64,000 bases of DNA from Carnegiea gigantea (Eukaryota; Streptophyta; Magnoliopsida; Caryophyllales; Cactaceae), in NCBI GenBank assembly GCA_029747015.1, contig JAKOGI010000565.1, positions 124,001 through 188,000 on the forward strand. The letters are read 5' to 3'. Below the pieces are notes generated by a model. That model saw only the letters and a program-made list of their open reading frames with translations, was not told the origin of the DNA and ran no database searches. How positions within the stretch are numbered: position 1 is the first letter of the stretch; the number at the start of each line of letters is the position of its first letter. This document shows positions 50,601 to 62,265 of the stretch, piece after piece. The position numbers and the translations under genes were made by a program.

Positions 50601-51890
50601 GGGCACATAATAGAAAAAGGGAAGGGGAGTAGCACAAAGCAATCAGAAAGGAGGTGGTGGAGGAGGATAGGGTGCTTGACTATAAGAGATATGCCAATTC
50701 CACTAGGTCTTTGGACATGCCCTACAGTCCTGAAAATATTGAGTCTGAGTGGCAAGCATCCTACGAAGCTCATAGTGGCGCTCTTGGACAAGGTCCCAAA
50801 GAGCGGTGCTCTCAAAAGCAACAAATTCTCGAAGGAAAACTTACTTCTCTTGAATGGATCTAAGGGTGCCTTAGAGGTCAGTATAGTCAGGAGGGGATGG
50901 TTGAGAGGAAGAACTAGGTCCTGCTTGACTAGAATGAGGGACTAGATGATGGGGTGTAGGTTGGACAACCTCGTCATCACCATGTACCCAATAAAGGTTA
51001 GCCCGGTGAAGTAAAGTGGTTCGATCGATATTGGGAAGCGGCAAAAGTTGGTCCCCAAGGTAAATTTAACATAAAAGCCCAGCCTCAACTTTACAAAAGT
51101 TTATAATTCAAAAGCAGCTTGACCAAGCTGTTTGGACCCAGAAACTCTATCATTAGGGTTGGGCTCAATACTGAAAGATCTAGCAATAGTCGTCACAATA
51201 GCACCTATGATATACAATTGCCTAGCCAAAAATGAACTAGGGTCAAGCTAGACACTGTCAAGCATACAGGACAAAAAGTACAACTCAGATAATCTCAGGA
51301 CATTTAGACTATCGTCCGGAGCAAAGAAACAACAAGCCAAGATACGTTGAGCTACTCTAATGCAAGGATTCCTAACATGAGTGCACTTCGAGGAACTAGT
51401 GTTGTACCTAACACTCTCAGAAATTTCACCTCAAAATGTATTCGAATTGAATTCACAGGGGACTTGGCGGTTCGGTAAATCCATACTAGGTGAAAAACCG
51501 AATATACAATTAAAGGTACCTAAGTTGAACTCATAAAATTATCCCTGCAAATAAAATGATATGTACCCGACCTGACATTGAGGCCCTCTAGTGACCTCGA
51601 CATAGAGTGTACTTAGAAACTCTAGGGTTAGGTCCTAGTATGTATGCTCTTTTATTTTTAAAAAGTGTCCCATACCACGTTGTGCAAATAACTATCTAAT
51701 ATCATCTAACATTTTTAATCGAGCTAACAATGCCTCATCATAATATCTACTTGCCACAACCATGCGTTCATTTAAATAATTATATCTAGCAACATGATCA
51801 AGATTCATTAAACTAAGGGGGCGACGAATGTTACCTTGAGCTCGCACTTTGACGTTGGGTTGGTGCTTGTCTTGAGGATCCAACCTCCTT
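50601..51890 (-). pseudogene. Env-like third ORF of Athila element J
   Basis: Downstream of integrase on the minus strand, where Athila/Calypso elements carry an extra frame. The open piece 51692-51883 reads MDPQDKHQPNVKVRAQGNIR and YNYLNERMVVASRYYDEALLARL. Further on, in 51130-51340, the minus strand encodes LRLSELYFLSCMLDSV, a stop, FLARQLYIIGAIVTTIARSF and PNPNDRVSGS, text familiar from plant env-like/transposon-domain proteins of Athila. No signal peptide or membrane segment is evident in what is left. The role is unknown. Confidence 0.6.
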
Positions 51891-52560
51891 GATACTCCTT
51901 TATCTCTTGGTAGATGCCATTATTGCAAAATGAAACAAAAACAAAAACTAAAACCTAAATAAGAAAATTTAAAGAAGAAAAATGAAGAAATTAAGTAAAA
52001 AGAAGAAGAACAAGATAGAGAAAAAGATAGGTATGGAGGACAAGTGAAGTGAGATGAGTTTGAAGGAGAAGAAGAAGAAGAAAGAGATGAAATTTGTGTG
52101 GAAAGAGGAAAGATAAAGTGTAAAGGGATGATTTTGGGTGAAAATAGGTTAAAATTGAGAATAAATGAGGTAAGAATGAAGGTTATAGTTATGTAGGTTT
52201 AGAGAGAGAAAATGGAGGTAGAGAGAGAGAGCCGTGAAGAAGATAAAGTGTGAGGGAAAATGAGGGAGCACCGCGATCAAAAACCTAGACTGCATGCCGT
52301 ATAGGTCACCACGGACCGTGGTGTCTGCTGGCTCTTTTTTGTTTCAATTTCTCTGGGTTGGCACCCCACGGCCGCGGTGCTCAGTATCCTGGCTGTGGTG
52401 CCAAACATTTTATTCCATAGTTTTTGTTTTCTTTTTGTTTTCTCTTTTTTTTTCACAAACTACATAAAAAAATAGTAAAAATCAAAGCTAAGGAAAGAAA
52501 GGAAAAAAGGGAGCAAAGCTTGGGTTGTCTCCCAATAAGCACGCTTTTAAGGTCAAGAGT
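51891..52560 (-). other. Spacer between integrase and the env-like frame of J, with GC palindromes
   Basis: Purine-rich on the plus strand (51920-52250), no frame. 52307-52323 is CACCACGGACCGTGGTG, a palindrome with 8-base arms around one base. 52361-52380 holds GCACCCCACGGCCGCGGTGC, another near-palindrome. Related motifs sit in J's LTRs. Confidence 0.5.
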
Positions 52561-52572
52561 TTGACCCTTCCA

Positions 52573-53850
52573 CTATGCTTGTTCTGGATTAGTAAGTGTA
52601 TGGACGTTGGCTTTATCAATAGGTTGGCTCATAAGATATGGTTTTAATCGCTGTCCATTGACCATGAACGCATCAGTGGACTCACTCCATATTTCAACTG
52701 CTTCATTGGGTTGAACCTTGGTGATCTTAAATGGTCCTGACCGTCGGGGCTTTAGTTTACCCAGAAACAATCTCAATCTAGAGTTGAATAATATGACCAT
52801 GTCTCCTTTTTCGAGCCTCTTCTTCATGATATATTTATCATTCCACTTCTTAGTTTACTCTTTGTAAATTCGTGAACTTTCATAGGCTTCCAACCTTAGC
52901 TCATCTAGCTCATTTAGTTGTAAAAATCTCCATTCTCCGGCTGTCTCAAGATTAAAATTGAGGCTCTTTATAGCCCAATATGCCTTATGTTCCATCTCTA
53001 CTGGCAAGTGACAAGATGTCCCAAATACCAATCAGTATGAAGTGGTGCCTAGAGGAGTCTTGTAAGCGGTATGGTACGCCCAAAGAGCATCATCAAGCTC
53101 GAAGGACCAATCTTTACGGGACCGATTCACTGTTTTTTCTAATATGCTCTTCAATTCTCTATTCGAGAGTTTCACCTGCCTACTTGTTTGGGGTGGTAAG
53201 GCATAGTGATCTCATGAAATATCCCATATTTTTTTTAATAGTAACTCAAGTGGCTTATTGTAAAAGTGTGTGCCATTGTCACTTAGAAGAGCTCTTGGTA
53301 TGCCAAATGTTGTGAAAATATTTTTCTTGAGAAACTTAAGGACAACCTTAGAATCATTTGTTGGGGAGGCAATGGCTTCCACCCACTTAGAAACATAGTC
53401 AACCACTACAAGGATGTAAAGGTTGTTATGGGAAGGAGGAAAGGGAACCATGAAGTCAATCCACTATCCATCAAATAACTCTACCTCAAATATGCCACTT
53501 TGAGGTATCTCATGCCTCTTGGAAATGTTCCCTATCCGCTGACATCTATCACAAGTCATGATAAATTTTCTTGCGTCCTTAAAGAGCATGGGCCAATAGA
53601 AGCCTGCTTGGAGTACTTTCGTAATTATTTTATTTGGTCCAGAATGGCCACCATAGGTTGAAGCATGGCAACGGTGCAAGGCACTATAGACCTCATATTT
53701 AGGCAAGCACCTTCTACAAATCCCATCTCCACATATCTTGTAAAGGAAAGGCTCTTCCCACTCATAGGATTTGGCATCAGTAAAGAACTTTTTTCTTTGT
53801 GGGTAGGGCACTCCTGGAGGTAACACTTCGCACACCTTGAAGTTCACCAA
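52573..53850 (-). pseudogene. Integrase of element J, inactive
   Basis: 53464-53850 is the zinc-binding domain with HRCHASTYGGHSG and CDRCQ (His2Cys2). A TAG at 53464-53466 breaks it just before [11 protein letters not shown], which carries the first catalytic Asp. 53212-53451 is the core with [13 protein letters not shown] and LLSDNGTHF (second Asp). The segment equivalent to GQVEVSNRE reads RQVKLSNRE (near 53160-53180), so the catalytic Glu is Lys. 52573-52827 is the C-terminal module (FNSRLRLFLGKLKPRRSGPF, VNGQRLKPYL). Dead by both a stop and an active-site change. Confidence 0.88.
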
Positions 53851-53870
53851 ATCAGCATACCATGGGATAG

Positions 53871-54293
53871 TTACTGGGATATAGTGAATAGCTGCTCATT
53901 GGAAAAAGAGTCGTCAATAGGGAGCTCTTCACTAGGAGTGGCCCATAGGCCTAAATGAGATAGATGATCGGCAACCACATTTGCCAACCCTTTGATCTCC
54001 AAATCAAACTCTTGAAGAAAGAGGACCCATCGGATGAGTCGGGGTTTGGAGTCGAATTTCTTCATTAAATGTTTCAAAGCGGCATGATCCGTGAAAACGA
54101 TGACCTTAGAATTGATCAAATAGGATTGAAATTTTTCGAAGGCAAAGACAACTGCTAAGAACTCTTTCTCAGTCGTGGCATAATTCACTTGAGCCCTGTC
54201 AAGAGTGCGGGTTGCATAGTATATGGCATATGGCTTATTGTCCTTTCGTTGCCTTAGAACAGCCCCCACTGCATAGTCACTTGCATCACACAT
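53871..54293 (-). pseudogene. RNase H domain of element J
   Basis: The best kept domain of J: an open frame of 140 codons with [50 protein letters not shown] and [10 protein letters not shown]. The Asp, Glu, Asp, Asp catalytic set (CDAS, TEKE, TDH, ADHLS) is visible. It is separated from RT by about 330 bp in which frames shift (54294-54623). Confidence 0.88.
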
Positions 54294-55354
54294 TACTTCA
54301 AAAGGTAACTCCTAATCTGGCGCTTTTATTACTGGGGCGGTGATTAGTGTCTCTCTTAAGCCGTGAAAAGCACTCAAGCATTCTTCATTAAACTCAAAAG
54401 GTACATTCTTGACAAGCAATTAGGTTTTATAATTTCTGAAAAATCTTTAATGAACCGTCGGTAAAAGCCGACGTGTTCGAGAAAACTCCTCACACCTTTT
54501 AAAGAAGTTGGTGGTGGCAATTTCTCAATCAGCTCCACCTTTGCTTTGTCAACTTCAATGCGTTTATTAGAGACAATATGACTAAGGACAAACCCCCTCT
54601 TGCACCATAAAATGACATTTCTCCTAATTCAAGACCAAATTCATATCTTTGCATCTTTGCAAAACCTTAGATAAGTTATTCAAGCACTTGTCATAGGTTG
54701 CACCATGCACAAAAAAATCATTCATAAAGACTTTCATTATGTCCTCAATAAAATCAGAAAAAATGGCCATCATACAACGTTGAAATGTGATAAGGGCATT
54801 GCATAACCCAAATAGCAATCTTCTATAAGCATACGTACTATAAGGACATGTAAAAATAGTCTTTTCTTGGTCATTAGGATGGATAGGGATTTGAAAGAAT
54901 TCCGAATATCCATCTAAGTAGCAAAAATATGAGTCCTTAGCCAATCGTTCAACCATTTGGTCAATGAAGGAAGAAGAAAGTGATTTTTATGGCTGGCTTT
55001 ATTCAATTTTCGATAATCAATCCACATACGCCAGCTTATGATAGTCCTAATACGGATTAGCTCATTATTCTCATTTTTGATAACATTTATCCCTCCTTTC
55101 TTGGGTAAAACATAGACCGGGCTTACCCACACACTATCAGAGATAGCGTAGATAATGCTGGCCTTAAGCAACTTCAAAATTTCCTTTTTTACCACCTCTT
55201 GGATGCTAGGGTTCAATCTCCTTTGGTGTTCAATTGAAGGCTTATGATTGTCGTCCATTAAGATTTGATGCATACATAAAGAAGGATGATTTCCTTTTAA
55301 GTCATCAAGGGTGTATCCTATGACTTTACGATGCTTCCCAAGTACTCTAAGCAA
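54294..55354 (-). pseudogene. Reverse transcriptase of element J, active site mutated
   Basis: 54914-55354 contains HKPSIEHQRRLNPSIQEVVK, AISDSVWVSPVYVLPKKGG and MWIDYRKLNKASHKNHF. A frameshift leads into 54624-54956 with YFCYLDGYSEFFQIPIHP, TIFTCPYSTYAYRRLLFGLC and TFQRCMMAIFSDFIEDIM. The Athila active-site box FMDDF reads FMNDF here (codon at 54720-54722), so the first metal-binding Asp is Asn. The thumb lies in 54294-54620 in broken frames. The sequence is typical of Athila/Tat rather than of the chromovirus-like elements A, D and E. Confidence 0.9.
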
Positions 55355-55502
55355 AGAGTCAATTTGGATGCATTCAAATTTGCATTCACAATCACTGGGT
55401 ATGTAAATTTTGGTCTAAGAAATTCATACCTCAGGAATGAAGGGAGAGGTTTCAGCTCTACATCGAGAGCTTTTACCTCATTAGACGAGGCTTACTTTCA
55501 TC

Positions 55503-56496
55503 TCATAATGATTTCACCTTAGCAAGGGAAAGCGAAATTGGTGGAGAGGCTTCCAATAGTTGAGCACACTTGGCTACTTCGAGATTTTCATCCTTAGTAG
55601 TGCTATTGTTCAACATCAAGTGCTCAAGTGGATCATTAGAATCAAGGTTAAACATGGTTTCCCGCATTAAACCATCAACCACATCAATCTTATTAGACTC
55701 ATTAGAAGTGGAAAGAAACTTAGCAGCTTTTAGTAAATTAAACTCCACATGATCATTTGCCACATCAAAAGATAGTGCACGGTTTTCCACATCGATACAG
55801 CTCCCTGCGGTGGCCAGGAATGGCCTCTTAAGAATGATGCAGGTCTATGTATCCTCCTCCATTTCTAGAATCACAAAGTCTATTGGTATATATAAATCCC
55901 CTACTTTTATTGAAACATTCTCTAACATACAGATGGAGTATCTCACAAAACGGTCCGTCAATTATAAGGAGATAGTAGTTGGTCTTATATCTCCTAGTTC
56001 AAATTTTTAACACATAGAAAGGGGCATTAAGCTCATTCCCTAAATCACATAAAGCATGGTCTATAGGCACATTCCCTACAAGGCAGGGAATTGAAAAACT
56101 TCTGGGATCCTTCAGGTTAGCGGGAAGCTTGTTTTGGATCACCGCACTGCATTCTTTAGTCAAAGGTATAGTTTTATGTTCTTCAACCTTTCTTCGGTTG
56201 GATAGAATTTCTTTCAAAAATTTACCATATGAAGGAATTTGAGTTAGGGCTTCAGTAAAAGGAATGTTTATGTAGAGTTTCTTAAAGACTTCTAAAAACT
56301 TCCTAAATTGTGAATCGAGTTTTGCCTTCCCCATCCTTTGCGGAAATGGTAAGGGTGGGGTATAGGGCTTTGAGGAAATGATCTTAGGATCCTTAGGAAC
56401 CTCATCAGGCTTATGTATGACATCATCAATCACTTCCTTAAAGAGTGAAGACATCTCTTTCTTGACATTCTCAACATGCTCATTCTTATTATGCAA
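55503..56496 (-). pseudogene. Protease region of Athila element J
   Basis: The minus frame 55999-56496 reads PYTPPLPFPQRMGKAKLDSQ, FLEVFKKLYINIPFTEALTQ, ECSAVIQNKLPANLKDPRSF and the active-site area IDHALCDLGNELNAP. The DLG kept here is Athila's form of the D-(T/S)-G motif, although the family's DLGAS is altered. 55503-55790 continues the linker before RT (DHVEFNLLKAAKF, KIDVVDGLM). A frame change separates the two. Confidence 0.82.
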
Positions 56497-56639
56497 AGAC
56501 TCATCGTTGGTATCCTCCTTAAATCCCTCTAGTTATTTCCCTTCGCTCAAAATCATTACATTACATTGCTCCCTAGAATTAAGCTCAAGCATACTAGGAA
56601 GTTTATCTGGGGTGTAGATGAAAAGCTAGCTTTTTGGGC

Positions 56640-57790
56640 AATCTAGGCTTCCAACATCCTATTATGAGTGATAAGCACATCAACCTTTGAGGGTAATTGC
56701 TTAATATACTCATCCTATTTTTGTTATGCCATAAGCACACTTTCTATTAGTGCTTCTAAATTGGACTTTTAGGGTACTTGAGAAGGGAAAGGAGGTCTTC
56801 GTAAATCGGGAGGCAGTCTGGCATTCATTGGGGGCATATTCGAAGGGTTTGGATTAGACTTATATAGGAAATTTGGATGATTCTTCCTACTCAAATTGTA
56901 GGTACTAGAGTAAGGGTCATTGGCTGATCTTGGGTTGACGTTTTGAACATAGTTAACTTCACTAGGGTCTTGGGAAAAAGGGCTCCCAACTTGACAATTC
57001 AAAGTCACATGCTCAATAGAACCAAATTTTACAAAGGGAAGGGGCACTGGAATTCACAACATTAACATTCATTCGGTCCAATCTTTGAGTTACAGCATCT
57101 ACTTTAGCAAAAAGCAAAGTAAGCGCATCGACTTCAAGTTTACCTCCAACCTATTTGGGTTGGCCTTGCTCGGTGGGCCATTAGAAATTATTAAGTGTCG
57201 TCTACGCAATTAAGTTATAGGCTTCATCCTCAGTTTCGTTCATCATGGTTCCTCCCCCCACCGCATCAATAGTGGACCTTACAGATTGTGTCATATCATT
57301 ATAAAAAACTTGGATAATCATCCAACATTTAAGACGATGATGGGGGTATAAGCATAGCAAATCTTTAAACTGCTCCCAAGCTTCGTAGAGTGTCTCTTCC
57401 TCTTTTTGCCTAAAGCTGGTGATTTAATTCCTTAAGCTGGCTTTTTTGCTCGGAGGGAAAAACTTGGCCAGGAAGGCTCTTGTTAACTCATCCCAATTGG
57501 TAATATATGCTGATGGAGAAGAATGTAACCAAGCCCTTACTTTATCTCTCAATGAGAAGGGAAATAAGCGCAATCGGATGGCATCAGTAGAGACTCCATT
57601 AAGCTTCCACATGTCGCACACCTCTAAAAAGACCAAGAGGTGTTTCGGGTCTTCCAAAGGAGTTCCTCCAAACTGGGATTGTTGTAACATGGAGATGGGT
57701 AACGGTTTAAGCTCAAAATTGTTGGCATCAACAGTAGGGTGAGCGATGCTTGAGGGGATCCCTTGCACTCCAGGGGTAATAAAATCTCAA
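56640..57790 (-). pseudogene. Gag of Athila element J
   Basis: 57424-57768 is the capsid core (HPTVDANNFELKPLPISMLQ, IRLRLFPFSLRDKVRAWLHS, NWDELTRAFLAKFFPPSKK). 56769-57047 is the later part with FGSIEHVTLNCQVGSPFSQ, where the first knuckle cysteines are gone, followed by NVNPRSANDPYSSTYN and a Pro-rich tail. The 57050-57420 interval encodes the remaining capsid in broken frames. Element I carries the same protein on the plus strand. Confidence 0.85.
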
Positions 57791-58101
57791 AGTGTCCTTT
57801 TGTAGTCACCTCCTCCTCCTACCATGTTGGATTCCTTCTTGCCTCGCATCTTTGTTCTTCAATCCTTTCCTTCTTCCTCCTTAAGCAGAAAGTCCTTTCA
57901 ATCTTGGGATCGAGTTTGTGCATAATTGGACTTCGCATAAATGGGAAAAATTCCTGCAAGCACTATCACCAACACTATCGGTGTAATAAAACAAGAAAAT
58001 AAAAAGAAAATAAAAGTGAAAGGTAATAAAATACTTAATCACTTTCATAAGACTAACTCAATAGTTAACAAATTGAGTCCTTGTCATTGGCGCCAAAAAC
58101 T
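57791..58101 (-). other. Leader and primer site of J
   Basis: Untranslated leader. TGGCGCCAATGACAAGGA (minus strand, 58078-58095) begins with the same seven bases as the tRNA-Asp complement and agrees at 13 of 18 positions. It lies six bases from the 5' LTR. Confidence 0.65.
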
Positions 58102-59353
58102 TGACCACTACCGCAAGCGCATGGGTAGTCGTAGTATAGATAAAAAGATCACTCCTCAGCGACCAATGTAATCTATCGAGCTTTATCTATCAAAATATGC
58201 TAAGTAAAATTCTAATTCAAGGGGTTTTGATTTTAACAACTTCTAATTCACTATTTTAAAGTCAATTAAGGAAAAATGTCTAGGAATCCATGTAGTTACA
58301 AAAGTTGATTGGATTAAAATGATAACATGTGCTTTTCTCTAATCGATTAATCTTGAGGAATTATAATCTCTCAAAAAATTTAGTCTGTTCTTTCCAAATC
58401 AACCAAATTTGCCTAAACAAAGCAAAAGTCATTCTTTCAAACTAATTTATCTTAATTCAAGTTGAATATCTTTGACTATACTCTAATCCTCCTAACATGT
58501 AAATCTCTCTATCGAGACGATGTTATGTCAGGTTTTATCAAGCAGCCTGACAATCAAATGTCACATTTCAGTTTTTCACTCAATTGTTTCAAGTGTGCAA
58601 GCAAGCTTTGGCCAAAAATCCACTCACAACATGATAGTCACTTAATGGAACGAAATCAAACCAATCATGAAATAAGCACAATTCTATAGATTAAAATATA
58701 ATCCAACTACACTTTCATAAACTACTAAATCCCTATAAAAAACAAAGAACTCACACATGCTTAGAGATTAAATAACTAACCAACAGTTTAACGAAATCAG
58801 AGAGGAAGAGCTTGACTGAGATAGCCTTTCAACCAATGGCTTCAAACCGCCTTAAAATCAAACACACACTCAACATTTCTCACTAAAACAATAATCAAAC
58901 CAAGAATCTTAACTAAAAAGAACAAAATTTGAGAAAGAAAATGGACTATGCTATACAAGCTACTTCTCCATTGCTGCTGAATGACGCTTTTTATAGAAAA
59001 GTTTGGATCATTCCAGTCACATAGCCGAAGGAAGACGAAGAGGTAGCAGTTTCACACCTCATCACGGTCCGTGGCAGGTACCACGGTTCGACCGCTCTTG
59101 GTTGGAACCAATTTTCTACTCTTTTCTTGCTCCACGAGCGTAGGATCACATGAGTGTCCATGGAGGAGGTCAAAATACATCCAATAAGGGTCAAATGTTG
59201 GATAAAAAGGCCTAAAATCTTGGAAAACACATCAAACAACCATACCCCAGCATAAATCGAGAATCGAAGTATAGATTTTGATTTAAAGCACATAATTCTC
59301 CTAAAAATATGGTAGAATAGTCCTAAAATGATGTATACATTCAGCACTTATCA
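58102..59353 (-). repeat. 5' LTR of element J (1,252 bp)
   Basis: Starts TGACCACTACCGCAAGCG, ends GCACTTATCA. The palindrome CACGGTCCGTG is at 59063-59073, followed by GGTACCACGG. Frames inside (58462-58689, 58991-59347) are chance. Confidence 0.9.
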
Positions 59354-59358
59354 TTATA

Positions 59359-60424
59359 TGTGGAGTACTTATGGTTTGGGTCACTCAACTTCTAACCAAA
59401 ATAAGCTAAGGGGCACTTAGCTTAGATAAGGACCATCCCTATGCCAACTCCACTAGCATCACACTCAGCTTCGAATAGTGGCTCAAAATTAGGTGGAGCC
59501 CAGATGGGCTAAACATGGCTTGTCTTTAATTGCTTCAAACACACGTTGGGCAGTTTTTATCTATGGAAAAACTCCCTTGTACATGCTCTCGGTTAAGCGG
59601 GCCATAATGTGCCTAACGTCTTTGATGAATCGCCAGTAGAATGATGCCAAGCTATTAAAGCTCATAATCTATGTGGTGGAGGCAGGCACAGGCTGACTTT
59701 TGATAGTTTCAACTTTGGATCCATCTACTTGAATGTCATCTCCCATAAAAACTTAGCTAAGAGAAATAACTAAGGGTAAGGATAGTTCTTATAAGCTTAG
59801 AATATAATTTTTGTTGCCTTAAGACATGAAAGACTTGGGAGAGATGCCCAACATGAGATGGTTCATCACGGCTATATACTAAGATATCATCAAATATACC
59901 ATAATAAACTTCCCAATGAAAAGCCTTAGAACCCTATTCATAAGTCTTATGAAGGTATTAGGAACACTAGATAAACAAAAAAGCACAACAAGCCACTGAC
60001 ATAACCCATACTTGGTCTAAAAGTTGGTTTTCATTCATCATCTTCCTTCATTCTAATTTAATCGTACCTAATTCTAAGGTCAATTTTAGAGAAAACCATG
60101 GGCCTGTGTAATTCAACAAGTAAATCATCCAATCGGGGGAGAGGGAATCGATACTTGATGATAGTGTTTTCTATGGCCCTAGAACCAACACATATGCACC
60201 AAGCGTCATCTTTCTTAGCTATAAAAATGACAGGAACTAAACAAGAACTCAGGCTCTCCCTAACTTTTGGACTCACCTTTAAAGCTCTTTGGACTCATTA
60301 GGATTGCCCTATAGTTTGGATTGTTATGTAACGGAGCATTCGATAGGAAGTCAATTGTGGGTAAATAATTAGAGAATAAACCCTTAAACCCTTTCGAAAG
60401 TGATTAAGCTAAAGGCCACAGAAA
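59359..60424 (-). pseudogene. RNase H start and reverse transcriptase of element E, right of J
   Basis: 59359-59520 continues the interrupted RNase H. 59520-60424 parallels RT of element A at 8680-9640. The open piece 60058-60276 reads VPVIFIAKKDDAWCICVGSR, YRFPLPRLDDLLVELHRPMV and FSKIDLR. The reversed DNA for the active-site box lies near 59885-59900 but the frame is lost (AAATATACC in place of AAAATACGCC). Cut at 60424 by element F. Confidence 0.78.
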
Positions 60425-62240
60425 TGTTCGTGCCAAAAATGTATTATTTTTATGATACTTTTATACCCGATTTATGCTCGTTATAATTGTTATTTTTAGG
60501 TTTTTAGTTGATTTTATTTTGTTTCGTAGGTCTTGAACAATTCAAATAAAATGCGGAAAAATGATGAAAAATAATGCCGACAGCGAAGCATTGGGCCAGA
60601 TGAACTCAAACCCGACCCAAAAAAATCCAGAGTCGCGCCCGTTTCATAAGAGAGGCCTAGTCCGTTCTCTCGTTCGTCCCCTCCTTTCTTCCATTAGGCC
60701 TGGCCCAAAGCTGTCCAGAAATCCTCTAGCCCAGCCTGACAGCTTCATTTCCCCTCCTTCTTTTTCCCTCTTCCCCTCTTCTTTCTTTCGTGCGTGGGTC
60801 GGACTCCAATTCCAACCAGAGGTCCGTTCGGCTCCCTACCTCCCTCTTTCCAGGCCAGTCTAGCCCAGACTTCTCCCGTTCCCTTTCATTTAACAGCCCA
60901 CGTGCAGCTCACGTGACTTCCCCTCCCCTTTTAATCTCCTCTTATTTTCTCTCTCTTGAAAGCCTGATAACCCCCCTAATCTCCCCTTCTCTTTCTTCTC
61001 GGCTCGACAAGAAGAACCAAAAAACCCAACCCCCTTCTCCTTCATCTCACTCCATCATCTTCATCCATCTACCTCTCTTCGAATTGCGAACTGCCAACAC
61101 AACACCAAACCACTATTTACGCCAGCACACTCACATCATCATTCCATCTCGACCATCCACGGTACCCCGTGAATCAAGGGGCGAGATTGCAGTAATCTAC
61201 TTGGCATAAATTGAAGGATACGGTGTGAAAGGTGGGTAATCTAGGTTAGATTTATGTTTTTAGGTTTAATTTTAGGATTCTTTGTTAGTTTAATTCCAGT
61301 TTTAGGAACCTAGGGTTTATTTTCATGTTCAATTTTAGTGATTTATGAATTGATTTCAGATATTTGTTTGATTTTCAGTTGTTAAATTCAATGTCTAGCT
61401 TGCACTTTGTATATTCGAAGCTTAATAGTTGATTTGGAGTAGTTAATCATGCTTCCTCGCTTGGAATTGCAAAGAATTTGGCATGACTGGTTCTGGCTAG
61501 TCTTGGATGAATAGTGCTTGTCGCCTTTAATGGGGCTCCACTCCATCTTCTTCCCAAAATCTGGGCTTGGTCTCTATTATTCCTTTCGTGTAATGCTTTT
61601 AGTTGAATATGGCTGAAGCAACTAAAATCCCCCTTCCTCGATTCTCTGATTGTTTTATTATGAATCTGGGTTTTAATTGGTTTAGCTGTTGCTCTGTTTC
61701 GGTTCAATTAGCTTAAGTTCAATTCTGCATTCTCCCTTCTCAACTTATGGTTTCATTTGATACATTTAATCCATTCCCCAAGCCTATTGTTCTCCTAATT
61801 TGAACTGCCTTCAATTGTTTTGTTCGAATCTGGGATATGCATCTGACTCATTACCTCCATTTGCTTGGCATTTGTAATTTTGTGGAGGCTGATGACTTTT
61901 AGTTTCATTTGCAATCTCTGATGGTATTAGTTTAATTATGATGGATTATGGATTGTGGTGGTATTAATTGCATTTAGTATTAGATTACTTCAATGTGGGT
62001 GAGTTTGATTTTGCTATATTTAGATCCTATTAGAGTTAGCGAATAATTAGGGATTATTTAGGATTTTATTCGCTTTATTTGTTCATTGTTTAATTCGCTT
62101 TGAATGATGCTAGATTAGTTTACTTTTGTACTTAGTGACCTAATTTCATCATCGTCTCAAGTACTACGATGACCTTCAAGTACTACGATAATAGTCGTAC
62201 GCTTGCAGCACTTTAGATTTCACTCAAATTTATCCTAACA
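60425..62240 (+). repeat. 5' LTR of element F (~1.8 kb)
   Basis: Starts TGTTCGTGCC and ends TATCCTAACA before the primer site. Contains TTTCGTAG|G at 60529, a C/T-rich segment at 60640-61150 unusual for its GC content here, and the tandem pair CAAGTACTACGAT at 62157 and 62178. The frames 60561-60863, 60790-61209 (Ser/Pro-rich) and 61447-61707 (minus) are read as chance. Confidence 0.65.
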
Positions 62241-62246
62241 AGTTTT

Positions 62247-62265
62247 TGGTACTGTTGCCAAGGAT
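62247..62265 (+). other. Primer-binding site of F (tRNA-Asp-like)
   Basis: TGGTACTGTTGCCAAGGAT against TGGCGCCGTTGCCGGGGAT; the central TGTTGCC is kept. Seven bases after the LTR, as in N1. Confidence 0.65.

Larger units (their letters stand above)
47625..59353 (-). mobile_element. Athila-type Ty3/gypsy retrotransposon J, full length (11.7 kb), inactive
   Basis: LTRs 47625-48849 and 58102-59353, both TGACCAC...TTATCA on the plus strand, with perfect TTATA target duplications at 47620-47624 and 59354-59358. The polypurine tract is next to the left LTR and the primer site next to the right LTR. The internal order on the minus strand is gag, protease, RT, RNase H, integrase, env-like frame. All genes carry stops, shifts or active-site changes. 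It is inserted in the RNase H region of element E in the same orientation. Confidence 0.92.
45420..60424 (-). mobile_element. Ty3/gypsy element E, minus strand, split by J and cut by F
   Basis: 3' LTR 45420-46202, polypurine tract AATAGGGGGAGAT (minus strand, 46203-46215), integrase and RNase H remnants to 47624, then element J, then the rest of RNase H and RT at 59359-60424. The Athila-like element F begins at 60425, so gag, primer site and 5' LTR of E must lie beyond the window. Confidence 0.8.

Noticed and set aside
57446..57742. 98-codon plus frame and other plus frames across 55331-58689
   Set aside because: Shadows of J's gag, protease and LTR, which are clearly coded on the minus strand.
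60561..61209. Ser/Pro-rich frames of 100 and 139 codons
   Set aside because: They lie in the C/T-rich part of the F LTR upstream of the primer site and overlap each other in different frames.
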